From assembly GCF_025137375.1 (NCBI RefSeq), contig NZ_CP073720.1, forward strand, positions 8,146,501-8,210,500: a stretch of 64,000 nt of DNA, written 5' to 3'. The notes beneath the pieces were generated by a model. The model made no database searches. It was not told the origin of the DNA and saw only the letters and a list, made by a program, of their open reading frames with translations. This DNA comes from Dactylosporangium fulvum. GTDB lineage: Bacteria; Actinomycetota; Actinomycetes; Mycobacteriales; Micromonosporaceae. The position numbers and the translations under genes were made by a program. Positions 26,923 through 37,392 of the stretch are shown piece after piece (the stretch's first letter is position 1; each line of letters opens with the position of its first letter).

Positions 26923-26943
26923 CAGAAGGCCGCGGGGCTCTTT
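26909..26943 (-). terminator. rpsA terminator
   Basis: AAAGAGCCCCGCGG and its perfect 14-bp complement enclose a 7-nt loop; in the rpsA direction the stem ends in CTCTTTCGG. It lies 17 bp after the rpsA stop. Confidence 0.8.
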
Positions 26944-26960
26944 CTAGGTTTTGCTGGCTG

Positions 26961-28460
26961 TCAGCTCTTGCCGCCCGCCAGCTTCTCGCGAAGCGCGGCG
27001 AGGGCCTCGTCGGTGGCCAGGGTGCCCGACGGCTCCTCGGGAGCGCGGGTCGTGGTCGGCGTGGACGAGCTCACCGCGCCGCCGCCGGCAGGAGCGGCTG
27101 CGGCCGGCTCCGCGCTGGCGTCGGCCTGGCGGGCCGTCTGCACCTGCTTGGTGTGGGCCTCCCAGCGCTGGCGGGCCTCAGCGTACTGCTGCTCCCACGC
27201 CTCACGCTGCTTCTCGAAGCCGGGCAGCCACTCGGCGGTCTCCGGGTCGAAGCCCTCCGGGTAGATGTAGTTGCCCTGCTCGTCGTAGGTCGCCGACATG
27301 CCGTAGAGGGTCGGGTCGAAGTGCTCCTCACCCTCGACGAAGCCCTCGTTGGCCTGCTTGAGCGACAGCGAGATCCGCCGGCGCTCGAGGTCGATGTCGA
27401 TGACCTTGACCATGACGTCCGAGCCGACCTGCACGACCTGCTCCGGGATCTCCACGTGGCGCTCGGCCAGCTCGGAGATGTGCACCAGGCCCTCGATGCC
27501 GTCGTCGACGCGCACGAACGCACCGAACGGCACGAGCTTGGTGACCTTGCCGGGGACGATCTGCTGGATGGCGTGGGTCCGGGCGAACTGCCGCCACGGG
27601 TCTTCCTGGGTCGCCTTCAGCGACAGGGAGACGCGCTCACGGTCCAGATCGACGTCGAGGACCTCGACCTCCACCTCCTGGCCGACCTCGACCACCTCGG
27701 ACGGGTGATCGATGTGCTTCCAGGACAGCTCGGAGACGTGGACCAGGCCGTCGACACCACCGAGGTCGACGAACGCACCGAAGTTGACGATCGAGGAGAC
27801 AACGCCCTTGCGGACCTGCCCCTTCTGCAGCTTGTGCAGGAACTCCGTGCGCACCTCGGACTGGGTCTGCTCGAGGTAGGCCCGGCGGGACAGCACCACG
27901 TTGTTGCGGTTCTTGTCCAGCTCGATGATCTTCGCCTCGAGCTCGCGGCCGACATACGGCTGCAGGTCGCGCACCCGGCGCATCTCGACGAGCGACGCCG
28001 GCAGGAAGCCGCGCAGCCCGATGTCGAGGATGAGGCCACCCTTGACGACCTCGATGACGGAGCCGCGAACGACGCCGTCGTCTTCCTTGATCTTCTCGAT
28101 GGTGCCCCACGCCCGCTCGTACTGCGCGCGCTTCTTCGAGAGGATCAGGCGGCCTTCCTTGTCCTCTTTCTGCAGGACGAGGGCCTCGATGTGGTCACCG
28201 ACCGACACGACCTCAGCAGGGTCGACATCATGCTTGATCGACAGCTCGCGCGAGGGGATGACACCCTCGGTCTTGTAGCCGATGTCGAGCAGGACCTCGT
28301 CCCGATCGACCTTGACGACGGTGCCTTCGACGATGTCGCCGTCATTGAAGTACTTGATGGTCTCGTCGATCGCGGCGAGGAATGCCTCCTCGGATCCGAG
28401 GTCGTCGATGGTGACCTTGTTGCTGCTGGCGCTCGAGGTGGCCTCGATGCTGCTCGTCAT
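26961..28460 (-). CDS. rpsA: 30S ribosomal protein S1
   Basis: A 499-aa protein with four S1 RNA-binding OB-fold repeats (starting about residues 32, 118, 205 and 290; e.g. VRKGVVSSIVNFGAFVDLGG and VPGKVTKLVPFGAFVRVDDG) and an acidic/Ala-Pro-rich C-terminal tail. Four repeats with a long disordered tail is the actinobacterial form, against six in E. coli. It helps load mRNA on the 30S subunit. ATG 28460 gives the known N-terminus MTSSIEATS. The gene is followed by a strong terminator. Confidence 0.96.
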   Translation of the reverse strand: MTSSIEATSSASSNKVTIDDLGSEEAFLAAIDETIKYFNDGDIVEGTVVKVDRDEVLLDIGYKTEGVIPSRELSIKHDVDPAEVVSVGDHIEALVLQKEDKEGRLILSKKRAQYERAWGTIEKIKEDDGVVRGSVIEVVKGGLILDIGLRGFLPASLVEMRRVRDLQPYVGRELEAKIIELDKNRNNVVLSRRAYLEQTQSEVRTEFLHKLQKGQVRKGVVSSIVNFGAFVDLGGVDGLVHVSELSWKHIDHPSEVVEVGQEVEVEVLDVDLDRERVSLSLKATQEDPWRQFARTHAIQQIVPGKVTKLVPFGAFVRVDDGIEGLVHISELAERHVEIPEQVVQVGSDVMVKVIDIDLERRRISLSLKQANEGFVEGEEHFDPTLYGMSATYDEQGNYIYPEGFDPETAEWLPGFEKQREAWEQQYAEARQRWEAHTKQVQTARQADASAEPAAAAPAGGGAVSSSTPTTTRAPEEPSGTLATDEALAALREKLAGGKS

Positions 28461-28635
28461 GTGGGCTGTTGCTCCGGTCGGTGGATTTCTGGGTGGACCT
28501 GCGCGCTCCCGCGGACCCGTCGTCGGGCACAACCCGCCTGTCACATTGCAGGATCAGTGCATTGGAAGCGCTCAGGATGTGTTCAACGACCGTGAGCCTG
28601 CTCCATGCCGAGGCGCACAAACCCACGAGTGCACC

Positions 28636-28670
28636 GAACAGCCTACCCTGCGCAATACCACATGGTCCAA
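28636..28670 (-). promoter_or_regulatory. Probable rpsA promoter with long leader
   Basis: On the minus strand TTGGAC and TAGGCT occur in the right order about 19 nt apart, ~180 nt before the rpsA start. The leader is unusually long for this genome and could carry autoregulatory structure, but no defined fold was worked out. Confidence 0.35.
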
Positions 28671-28722
28671 CCCTCCCCCAGACCCGATCTGCCGACTTTC
28701 GCGAGGCCTACCGTTGCACTCC

Positions 28723-29532
28723 ATGGAACCGTCACCTGACGCAGGGGTCACACGACGCGCCGTGAGTCCCGCCGAGAGCCGCCGGGCCAGTCGCGGCTGG
28801 TGGGACGGCGACGCCGACGCCTACCAGGCCGAACATGGTTCGTTCCTGGGCGACGTCGACTTCGTCTGGTGCCCGGAGGGCCTGCGTGAGGCCGATGCGC
28901 ACCTGCTCGGCGACGTGGCCGGCAAGCGCGTCCTGGAGATCGGCTGCGGCGCTGCCTCGTGCTCGCGCTGGCTCAAGTCCCAGGGCGCCGAGGTCTACGC
29001 GAGCGACCTCTCCGCGGGCATGCTCCGCCACGCGGCCGCCGGAGCCACCCGATCGGGTGTCACCGTCCCCCTCGTCCAGACCGACGCGACCGCCCTCCCG
29101 TTCGCCGACGGCGTATTCGACGTCGTCTGCACCGCGTTCGGCGCCGTGCCGTTCGTGGCCGACTCGGCGAGCGTGATGCAGGAGGTGTACCGCGTGCTGA
29201 AGCCCGCCGGCCGCTGGGCGTTTTCGATCACCCATCCCATGCGCTGGGTCTTCCTCGACGACCCGGGTGAGGGCGGCCTGGTCGCCGTCCACTCGTACTT
29301 CGACCGCCGGGCCTACGTCGAGGAGGACGGCCACCACGTGCCGACCTACGTCGAGCAGCACCGCACCCTGGGCGACCGCATCCGTGAACTCGTCGGTGCC
29401 GGTTTTGTCCTCGACGACCTGATCGAGCCCGAATGGCCGGAGGGCCACGACCTGACCTGGGGCCAGTGGAGTCCCCTCCGCGGCCGGATCTTCCCCGGCA
29501 CCGCGATCTTCGTGGCGACAAAGCCGGCCTGA
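28723..29532 (+). CDS. Class I SAM-dependent methyltransferase
   Basis: A 269-aa protein with motif I VLEIGCGAASCSRWL at ~80, the acidic end of strand 2 (VYASDLS), FDVVCTAFGAVPF and the post-motif VLKPAGRWAFSITHPM. UbiE/Methyltransf_11-like; the substrate is not predictable. TACCGT lies 8 nt before ATG 28723, so it is probably leaderless. The gene sits between rpsA (divergent) and polA (convergent), the usual position of such a gene in related actinomycetes. Confidence 0.88.
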   Translation: MEPSPDAGVTRRAVSPAESRRASRGWWDGDADAYQAEHGSFLGDVDFVWCPEGLREADAHLLGDVAGKRVLEIGCGAASCSRWLKSQGAEVYASDLSAGMLRHAAAGATRSGVTVPLVQTDATALPFADGVFDVVCTAFGAVPFVADSASVMQEVYRVLKPAGRWAFSITHPMRWVFLDDPGEGGLVAVHSYFDRRAYVEEDGHHVPTYVEQHRTLGDRIRELVGAGFVLDDLIEPEWPEGHDLTWGQWSPLRGRIFPGTAIFVATKPA

Positions 29533-29593
29533 ACCGAGCCGGCCGCCCGGCTTCGTCGCGGAGCCGGGCGGCCGGGTGGTCGGCAGCGGATCG

Positions 29594-32284
29594 TCAGTGG
29601 TCGGCGGCGTTCCAGTCGCGGCCCGAGCCGACCGAGACGCCGAGCGGGACGTCCAGCGGATACGCACCGCCCATCTGCTCGCGCACCAGGGCCTCGACCG
29701 CGTCGAACTCCCCCGGTGCCACCTCGAACACCAGCTCGTCGTGCACCTGGAGGAGCATCCGCGAGCGCAGGCCGGCCTCGCGCAGCGCGCGGTCGACGCG
29801 AAGCATCGCGACCTTGATGATGTCGGCCGCCGATCCCTGGATCGGGGCGTTGAGCGCCATCCGCTCGGCCATCTCCCGCCGCTGGCGGTTGTCGCTGTTG
29901 AGGTCCGGCAGGTAGCGCCGGCGGCCGAGGACCGTCTCGGTGTAACCGTCGCGGCGGGCCTGCGCGACGACCTGGCGCAGGTAGTCACGCACCCCGCCGA
30001 ACGTCGCGAAGTACTCCTCCATGAGCACCGTCGCCTCGGCCGGCGAGATGCCCAGCTGCGTGCCGAGCCCGTAGGAAGACAACCCGTACGCCAAGCCGTA
30101 GTTCATCGCCTTGATCTTGCGGCGCTGGTCGGGGACGACCTCGTCGACCGGCACGGAGAACACGGACGAGGCGGTCGCCGCGTGGAAGTCGAAGCCGGAG
30201 TTGAACGCGTTGATGAGCGCCTCGTCCTTCGACAGGTGCGCCATGATCCGCATCTCGATCTGGCTGTAGTCGGCGGTCAGCAGTGTCTCGAACCCGTCGC
30301 CGACGACAAACGCACGGCGGATCCGCCGGCCCTCCTCGGTGCGGATCGGGATGTTCTGCAGGTTGGGGTCGGTGCTCGACAGGCGGCCGGTAGCGGCGAC
30401 CGTCTGGAAATACGTCGTGTGGATCCGGCCGTCGTCGCTGATCGACTTGAGCAGGCCGTCGACGGTCGTCTTGAGCTTGGCCTGGTCGCGGTGGCGCAGC
30501 AGATGCTCGAGCAGCGGGTGGCCGGTCTGCGCGAAGAGGCCCCCCAGCGCGTCGGCGTCGGTGGTGTACCCCGTCTTGATCCGCTTGGTCTTCGGCAGCC
30601 CCAGCTCGTTGAACAGGATCTCCTGCAGCTGCTTGGGCGAGCCCAGGTTGAACTCGCGGCCGACCACCGTGTAGGCGTTCTGCGCGGCGGCCTTCACCTC
30701 CGCGGCGAAACGCGACTCGAGCTCGCTGAGATAGTCCGCGTCGGCGGCGATCCCGGTCCGCTCCATCTCGGCGAGCACCGTGACGAGCGGCAGCTCGACG
30801 TCGGCGAGCAGGCGCGCGGACAGGTCGCCGTCGCGACGCAGCTCCTCGGAGATGGCGTCGGCCAGGTCGAGGGTGGCGCGGGCGCGCAGCATCAGGTTTT
30901 CCTCGGCCTCGCCGGTGTTGCCGCCCAGCCCGTCGAGCGTGAGCTGCCCGTTGTCCGGTGCGTCGACGCGCAGCTCGCGCTTGAGGTAGCGCAGTGCGAG
31001 GTCGTTGAGGTCATACGACCTCTGGTCCGGCCGGGCCAGATAGGCCTCCAGGGCGGTGTCGCTCGCCACGCCGCTGAGCTGCCAGCCGCGGGCCAGGAAC
31101 GCCAGCCGCGCCGGCTTGACGTCGTGGAGCACCTTCGGCCGGTCCTCCGCGGCGAGCCACGCGCCCACCGCCACGTCGTCGGCCTCGTCGAGCTCGGCCG
31201 GGTCGAACCAGGCGGCCGGGCCGTCGGCGATCGCCAGCCCCACGCCGGTGACGACCCCGGTGCCGCGGCCGAACTTGCCGGCGACCGCGACGCCGACCCG
31301 CACACCCGCGGGGGCGTGCTCGTCGAGCCATGCGCCGACCCCCGAGCGCAGCACCGTGCCCGACAGCTCGAACCCGGACTCGGCCTCCGGCTCCACCGCG
31401 TCGAGGTACTGATACAGCCGCTCCCGCAGCACCCGGAACTCCAGCGAGTCGAACACCTGGTGCACCGCCTCGCGGTCCCAGCCGCGCCAGCGCAGGTCCT
31501 CCGGGCCGATGGGCAGCTCCAGGTCGCCGACGAGCCCGTTGAGCTCGTAGTTGCGCATGACGTCGGCGAGGTGGGCGCGCACGTTCTCGCCGGCCTTGCC
31601 CTTGATCTCGTCGACCCGCGCGACGATCCCGTCGAGCCCGCCGAACTGCAGGATCCACTTCGCCGCGGTCTTGTCGCCCACGCCGGGGACGCCCGGGAGG
31701 TTGTCGCTGTCCTCACCGACGAGGGCGGCTTTCGCCCGGTAGAGGGACGGCGGGATGCCATACCGCTCTTCGACCCGCGCCGGTGTCATCCGGTCCATCT
31801 CGGAGACGCCGCGCTTGAGGTACAGCACGGTGACGGTGTCGGTGACGAGCTGGAACGTGTCGCGGTCGCCGGTGACGATCGAGGTCGGGATGCCCTGCTC
31901 GGTGGCTTGCCGGGCGAGGGTCGCGATGACGTCGTCGGCCTCGTAGCCCGGCTTCTCGATGAAGGGGATCCGCAGCGCGGTGAGGACCTCCTTGATGAGC
32001 GGCACCTGGCCGGCGAACTCGGGCCGGGTCTGCTGGCGGGTGGCCTTGTACTCCGGATACTTCTCCAGGCGGAACGTCTGGCGCGACACGTCGAAGGCGA
32101 CCGCGACGTGGGTCGGCTGCTCGTCCTTCAACATGTTGATCAGCATGGACGTGAAGCCGAAGACGGCATTGGTCACCTGGCCCGTCTGCGTGGAGAAGTT
32201 CTCCGCAGGCAGGGCGAAGAACGCCCGGTAGGCGAGCGAATGCCCGTCGAGCAGCAGCAGCCTGGAGTCAGTCGAACCCGTCAC
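29594..32284 (-). CDS. polA: DNA polymerase I
   Basis: An 896-aa enzyme for Okazaki-fragment maturation and repair synthesis. The 5'-3' exonuclease domain is N-terminal (LLLDGHSLAYRAFFALP, GYEADDVIATLA, TGDRDTFQLV). A middle exonuclease-like domain lacks the usual catalytic acidic motifs, as in other actinobacteria. The polymerase domain has motif A DYSQIEMRIMAHLS, motif B RRKIKAMNYGLAYG and motif C QVHDELVFEV. GTG 32284 sits 8 nt after the -10 of a damage-type promoter. Confidence 0.96.
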   Translation of the reverse strand: MTGSTDSRLLLLDGHSLAYRAFFALPAENFSTQTGQVTNAVFGFTSMLINMLKDEQPTHVAVAFDVSRQTFRLEKYPEYKATRQQTRPEFAGQVPLIKEVLTALRIPFIEKPGYEADDVIATLARQATEQGIPTSIVTGDRDTFQLVTDTVTVLYLKRGVSEMDRMTPARVEERYGIPPSLYRAKAALVGEDSDNLPGVPGVGDKTAAKWILQFGGLDGIVARVDEIKGKAGENVRAHLADVMRNYELNGLVGDLELPIGPEDLRWRGWDREAVHQVFDSLEFRVLRERLYQYLDAVEPEAESGFELSGTVLRSGVGAWLDEHAPAGVRVGVAVAGKFGRGTGVVTGVGLAIADGPAAWFDPAELDEADDVAVGAWLAAEDRPKVLHDVKPARLAFLARGWQLSGVASDTALEAYLARPDQRSYDLNDLALRYLKRELRVDAPDNGQLTLDGLGGNTGEAEENLMLRARATLDLADAISEELRRDGDLSARLLADVELPLVTVLAEMERTGIAADADYLSELESRFAAEVKAAAQNAYTVVGREFNLGSPKQLQEILFNELGLPKTKRIKTGYTTDADALGGLFAQTGHPLLEHLLRHRDQAKLKTTVDGLLKSISDDGRIHTTYFQTVAATGRLSSTDPNLQNIPIRTEEGRRIRRAFVVGDGFETLLTADYSQIEMRIMAHLSKDEALINAFNSGFDFHAATASSVFSVPVDEVVPDQRRKIKAMNYGLAYGLSSYGLGTQLGISPAEATVLMEEYFATFGGVRDYLRQVVAQARRDGYTETVLGRRRYLPDLNSDNRQRREMAERMALNAPIQGSAADIIKVAMLRVDRALREAGLRSRMLLQVHDELVFEVAPGEFDAVEALVREQMGGAYPLDVPLGVSVGSGRDWNAADH

Positions 32285-32292
32285 ACTTCGCG

Positions 32293-32315
32293 AGCCTAGT
32301 CCGCAGGTACGACAC
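32293..32315 (-). promoter_or_regulatory. RecA-NDp/PafBC-type promoter of polA
   Basis: On the minus strand GTGTCG (32315-32310), 11 nt starting TACC, and TAGGCT (32298-32293), one base off TTGTCR-N11-TAnnnT. The start codon is 8 nt downstream. Two TTACGAAC direct repeats at about 32427-32450 lie upstream on the plus strand, nearer the binding-protein gene, and are unexplained. Confidence 0.65.
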
Positions 32316-32582
32316 TTTCGGCTTCAGGCCCGCCGTCCACAACGCGGCTTTTGTCCGGAATGCCGAGACGGTCGGCCATGTCCGCCGCGCCGCCCGGGAT
32401 TGGCCGACAAAGTCATTCGCGTCGCGGTTACGAACAGGAAGATTACGAACGCGCAACTTCCTCGCGCGTGTTGGGCCGAAGGCCTAGTGCCACGGGGTGA
32501 GTGTCATTAGGTTGTGCCTTCATCAGCGTCTTGGCATCTAGGCGCAACCACGCCTACCGCGCTGTTAAAAAGGAGACAGGTG

Positions 32583-33842
32583 ATGATCCGCCCCAATCTC
32601 GGATGGCGCTCGGTCGCCGTGCTGAGCGCCGCATGCCTGGCGCTCGCCGCTTGTGGCGATAAGAAAGACGACTCGCCCAGCGCTGGTGCCACCAGCGGCG
32701 CTGCTGCCGCCGGCGACGGCGTGCTGAAGATCGGCACGATCCTGCCGCAGACCGGCTCGCTGGCCTTCCTCGGCCCGCCGGAGTTCGCCGGTGTCGACGT
32801 CGCGATCAAGGAGATCAACGAAAACGGCGGCGTCCTCGGCAAGCCGGTCCAGATCCAGCACATGGACTCGGGCGACACGTCCACGGACATCGCCTCCCAG
32901 TCCGTCAACAAGCTGCTGACCGACAAGACCGACGTCATCATCGGTGCGGCCTCGTCTTCCGTCTCGCTGACCGTGATCGACAAGATCACCGGCGCGGGTG
33001 TGGTGCAGATCTCGCCGGCCAACACGTCGACGGCGTTCACCACGCACAACGACAAGGGCCTCTACTTCCGCACCGCCCCGCCGGACACGCTGCAGGGCCG
33101 CGTCCTCGGTGACCTGATCGTCCAGGACGGCAACGCCAACGTCGGCATGCTGGTCCTCAACGACTCCTACGGTGTCGGCCTCGCCGAGAACGCCAAGAAG
33201 GAGATCGAGAGCGGCGGCGGCAAGGTCGTCAAGTCCATCACGTACGACCCGAAGGCCGCCGACTTCAGCACCGAGGTCGACGACATCGCGGCCGCCAACG
33301 TGGACGCGATCGCGATCATCGGCTTCGACGAGACCAAGAAGATCGTCCCGAAGCTGGTCGAGAAGGGCCTCAAGTCGAAGAAGTGGTACTTCGTGGACGG
33401 CAACATCGCCGACTACTCGAAGGACTTCGCTCCCGGCACCCTGAAGGGCTACAAGGGCACGCAGCCCGGCGCTGAGACCAAGCAGGACTTCAAGACCCGC
33501 GCCCTGGCGATCAACAAGGACCTCAAGGACTGGAACTACGCGGTCGAGTCCTACGACGCCACGATCCTCGCGGCCCTGGCCGCCGAGGAGGCCAAGAGCG
33601 ACAACCCGGCCGAGATCGCCAAGCACCTGATCACCGTCTCCAAGGACGGCGAGAAGTGCACGACGTACAAGCAGTGCGTCGACCTGATCAAGGCCGGCAA
33701 GAACATCGACTACGACGGCCTCAGCGGCCCGATCTCCTTCAACGACGCCGGCGACCCGGCCGAGGCCACCATCGGTGTCTACACCTACGGTGACGACAAC
33801 AAGCTGGTCTCGGAAGTCAAGTACCAGACCGGCAAGATCTGA
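32583..33842 (+). CDS. Branched-chain amino acid-type ABC transporter substrate-binding lipoprotein
   Basis: A 419-aa LivJ/LivK-type periplasmic-binding protein fold anchored as a lipoprotein: signal peptide with lipobox LALAAC (Cys at ~22), then GTILPQTGSLAFLGPPEFAGVDVAIKEIN, SVSLTVIDKI and YDATILAALA. It should deliver an amino acid or related ligand to the LivHMGF system encoded convergently downstream. AAGGAG lies 7 nt before ATG 32583. It is transcribed alone and ends at a strong terminator, the usual way to express more binding protein than membrane parts. The ligand is not certain. Confidence 0.9.
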   Translation: MIRPNLGWRSVAVLSAACLALAACGDKKDDSPSAGATSGAAAAGDGVLKIGTILPQTGSLAFLGPPEFAGVDVAIKEINENGGVLGKPVQIQHMDSGDTSTDIASQSVNKLLTDKTDVIIGAASSSVSLTVIDKITGAGVVQISPANTSTAFTTHNDKGLYFRTAPPDTLQGRVLGDLIVQDGNANVGMLVLNDSYGVGLAENAKKEIESGGGKVVKSITYDPKAADFSTEVDDIAAANVDAIAIIGFDETKKIVPKLVEKGLKSKKWYFVDGNIADYSKDFAPGTLKGYKGTQPGAETKQDFKTRALAINKDLKDWNYAVESYDATILAALAAEEAKSDNPAEIAKHLITVSKDGEKCTTYKQCVDLIKAGKNIDYDGLSGPISFNDAGDPAEATIGVYTYGDDNKLVSEVKYQTGKI

Positions 33843-33860
33843 GCCTGACCCCAGGCCATC

Positions 33861-33910
33861 AGGGCCCTCACCCGTTCACTCGGGTGAGGGCCCTTCCCTT
33901 TGGATTTTTT
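33861..33910 (+). terminator. Rho-independent terminator of the binding-protein gene
   Basis: AGGGCCCTCACCCG (33861-33874) and its perfect complement (33881-33894) with a 6-nt loop, followed by TCCCTTTGG and ATTTTTT. Confidence 0.88.
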
Positions 33911-34053
33911 GATGGACTCGGGTCCGTGCAACGCACGACCGTCGCTCCCGCCAGACACCGGTCGGGCCTTGGCGGCCCTCCCTGCCATCGCCGTCGTGCC
34001 AAGCCCCCACCAGGCCGTGCCAAGCGCAAGCCCCGCCCAGGACGCACGCCCCG

Positions 34054-34282
34054 TGATCAAGGGAAAGATCCGGCCGCCCCGGAGCCTGTTGCGCAATTCG
34101 GATCCCTCGCGCGTCAACCCCGACAACCGCGCCGATCTTGGAGTTGTGGTCCTTGACAAACCCGGACAAATTCGGAGGTTCATGGCGCCACAACTCCAAG
34201 ATCGGCGCGTAATTGGGCCGCCAACGCCGTCCCAGCGAATTACGCAACAGGCTCCCCGACGACCGGATTCGTCCCAGGATCA
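34054..34282. mobile_element. 229-bp MITE-like palindromic element, copy 2 (inverted)
   Basis: Same length and structure as 26415-26643 but in opposite orientation. It has inverted-repeat ends TGATCAAGGGAAAGATCCGG with GAGCCTGTTGCGCAATTCG, and a core perfect inverted repeat GATCTTGGAGTTGTGG (34129-34149 / 34188-34208). Reading across both copies, internal sequence is nearly identical, so they share a recent origin. It sits between two converging transcription units. Confidence 0.65.
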
Positions 34283-34569
34283 TGAGCCACGGCCCTGGGC
34301 GAGCGGTCTCAGTGCGGCGCGTCCGGGCGGACAGCCAGCCGGCCCCGCCCCAGTGGCGGTGCAGTCTCGGTGCGCAGCTCCCGGGGCCGGTCGCCCAGTC
34401 TGGCGACGAGGGCCGCCGGCGTTGGAGCACAGGCGGTGCACGACGGGCCGGTGAAAGGGGGGCGGAACGGCCGAACAAGCTGATCCGGTCGAGACGGAAT
34501 GCGCAAGTAAGGGATTGTAAAAAGGGCGTGAAAATGTACCACCGAAACAACTGTCACATGGGCACGAGA
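34283..34569. other. Intergenic stretch, no gene seen
   Basis: Between the element and the liv terminator there is no convincing coding frame. The last 80 bp are less GC-rich than the rest of the window. Confidence 0.6.
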
Positions 34570-34601
34570 AATCCCGCGCCACCCGAGGATGGCGCGGGAT
34601 T
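34570..34601 (-). terminator. Terminator of the livHMGF operon
   Basis: AATCCCGCGCCA (34570-34581) and its complement (34590-34601) with an 8-nt loop, about 20 bp after the livF stop on the minus strand. Confidence 0.75.
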
Positions 34602-34622
34602 CTGTCCGGCAAAAACGATTCG

Positions 34623-35425
<803 letters not shown>

Positions 35426-35429
<4 letters not shown>

Positions 35430-36397
35430 TTGCGGTCCTTTCCGTCTTCGTCGTCGAGCTCGTCGACCGCCGGGACCAGCGTCACCGAGTCGCCCTCGTC
35501 CAGCGTGCCGGCGTCGATCTCCTCGCCGCCGACGCTCTTGACGGCACCGTCGTGGTGCGCGCCGAGGTACGCGTCGATGACCCGCGGGTCGGCCATGACC
35601 TTGTCCGGCGTGCCCTCGGCGATGACGCCGCCCTGGCCCATGACGATGATCCAGTCACTGATGTCGTGGACCATGTCCATGTCGTGCTCGACGAAGAGCA
35701 CCGTCATGCCGTCCTCGCGCAGCTGCTTGACGTGGCCGAGCAGCGACTGCGTCAGCGCCGGGTTGACCCCGGCCATCGGCTCGTCGAGCATGACCATCTC
35801 CGGCTGCACCATGAGGGCGCGGGCCATCTCCAGGAGCTTGCGCTGGCCGCCGGAGAGGCTGCCGGCGAAGTCGTCCTTCTTGGCGATCAGCTTGAAGCGG
35901 GTGAGCAGGTCCTCGGCTCGCGCCGTGATCTCGGCCTCCTGCTGCCTCCAGACGCCGGGGACGAGCGCCCGCCAGAAGCCCTCGCCCTTCTGCCCGGTCG
36001 CGCCGAGGCGCATGTTGTCGATGACCTTGAGCTTCGACAGCGCCTTGGTGAGCTGGAACGTGCGGACCATGCCGGACCGGGCCACCTTGTGCGCCGGCAC
36101 GCCGGACAGCGACTTGCCGTTGAACGTCCATGTGCCCTCGTCGGGCACGTCGAAGCCGGTCAGCAGGTTGAAGAACGTCGTCTTGCCGGCGCCGTTGGGG
36201 CCGATGAGCGCGGTGATCGAGCCGCGCTGGATCTCGACGTGCTTGACGTCGACGGCGGTGAGGCCGCCGAAGCGGCGCACCACGTTGTCGGCGACGAGGA
36301 TCGGGTCGGGCTTCGGCACGCCCGGCTCGTTGGGCAGGTCGGCGAGGGCCGCCACCGCCCGGTCGCGGGCCGTGCGCCCGGTGGTCTCAGCGGACAT
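35426..36397 (-). CDS. livG: ABC transporter ATPase LivG
   Basis: A 323-aa ATPase partner of LivF. Walker A GPNGAGKTT, signature LSGGQRKLLEMA, Walker B MVMLDEPMAG and the C-terminal LivG-type GTPDKVMADPRVIDAYLG. It is longer than the usual ~255 aa because of an N-terminal extension (~30 residues) and an acidic C-terminal tail. It overlaps livM by 11 bp. Confidence 0.93.
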
Positions 36398-37382
36398 CGA
36401 GCATGACCTCCCTCTTGTCGCCGAAGATGCCCTGCGGGCGGTAGATCAGCAGCAGGACCAGGCCGAGGCCGACCAGGATGTACCGGACCGAACCGGCCTG
36501 CGTGGTGCTCATGAACCAGTCGGGCAGGACCTTGTTGTTCGACATCTCGCTGAGCGTCGAGTCGATGAAGACCAGCAGCACCCAGAAGATCATCGAGCCG
36601 ACGACCGGGCCGAAGACCCGGGCCGCGCCACCGAGGATCACGATCGTGTACGCGAAGAAGGTGAACTCGGTGCCGTAGGTGTCCGGCTGCACCGCCGCCC
36701 GGTCGAGGGCGAAGACGAAACCGCCGAGGCTGCCGATGACACCGCCCAGGACGAGCGCCTGCATCTTGTACGAGAAGACGTTCTTGCCGAGGCTGCGCAC
36801 CGCGTCCTCGTCCTCGCGGATCGCCTTGAGCACGCGGCCCCACGGGCTCTTCATGAGCAGCCAGACGACGAGGCAGCTGAGCGCCACGAGGATCCAGCCG
36901 ACGAGCAGGATCCACACCTCCCGGTCGGAGAAGGTGATCAGGCCGAGATCGATGCCGCCGCTGCCCGCGAACGGGTTCAGCGCGTAGAAGTCCTGCGAGA
37001 AGCCCTGCAGGCCGTCCGAGGCGCCGGTCCACTTGCGCAGGTCGGTGGCGCGGTAGAGGAGCCGGATGATCTCGGCCGAGGCGATCGTGACGATGGCCAG
37101 GTAGTCGGCGCGCAGGCGCAGCGTCGGGATGCCCAGCAGCAACGCGAGCAGGATCGACGCGCCGAGACCGATCGCGACGCCGAGCCACAGCGGCAGGCCG
37201 AACGTGGAGACGGTGATGGCGATGCCGTAGGCGCCGACGCCCAGGAAGGCCGACTGGCCGAAGTTGAGCAGGCCAGTGTATCCGAAGTGGACGTTGAGGC
37301 CGATGGCCGCGAGAGCGTAAGCAATGGTGGTGGACCCGACGATCGCTTCGAGCGACACGCTGAAGATGCTTTCCCAGTTCAT
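36387..37382 (-). CDS. livM: ABC transporter permease LivM
   Basis: A 331-aa inner-membrane permease of about eight to nine helices with LivM-type motifs (IGLNVHFGYTGLLNFGQSAF; LKAIREDEDAVRSLGKNVF, the ATPase-coupling EAA-like loop; GGAARVFGPVVGS). Forms the channel with LivH. Spaced 10 bp from livH and overlapping livG. Confidence 0.93.
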   Translation of the reverse strand: MNWESIFSVSLEAIVGSTTIAYALAAIGLNVHFGYTGLLNFGQSAFLGVGAYGIAITVSTFGLPLWLGVAIGLGASILLALLLGIPTLRLRADYLAIVTIASAEIIRLLYRATDLRKWTGASDGLQGFSQDFYALNPFAGSGGIDLGLITFSDREVWILLVGWILVALSCLVVWLLMKSPWGRVLKAIREDEDAVRSLGKNVFSYKMQALVLGGVIGSLGGFVFALDRAAVQPDTYGTEFTFFAYTIVILGGAARVFGPVVGSMIFWVLLVFIDSTLSEMSNNKVLPDWFMSTTQAGSVRYILVGLGLVLLLIYRPQGIFGDKREVMLDVR

Positions 37383-37392
37383 CGTGTCCCCC

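Noticed and set aside
26538..28595. A 685-codon plus-strand open frame opposite rpsA
   Set aside because: Shadow of the S1 repeats; it also runs through the tandem repeats and terminator, and its translation is low complexity.
29576..32299. A 907-codon plus-strand open frame opposite polA
   Set aside because: PolA on the minus strand has all its motifs; the opposite frame is rich in Arg/Gly/Asp/Val with no motif and arises from high third-position GC.
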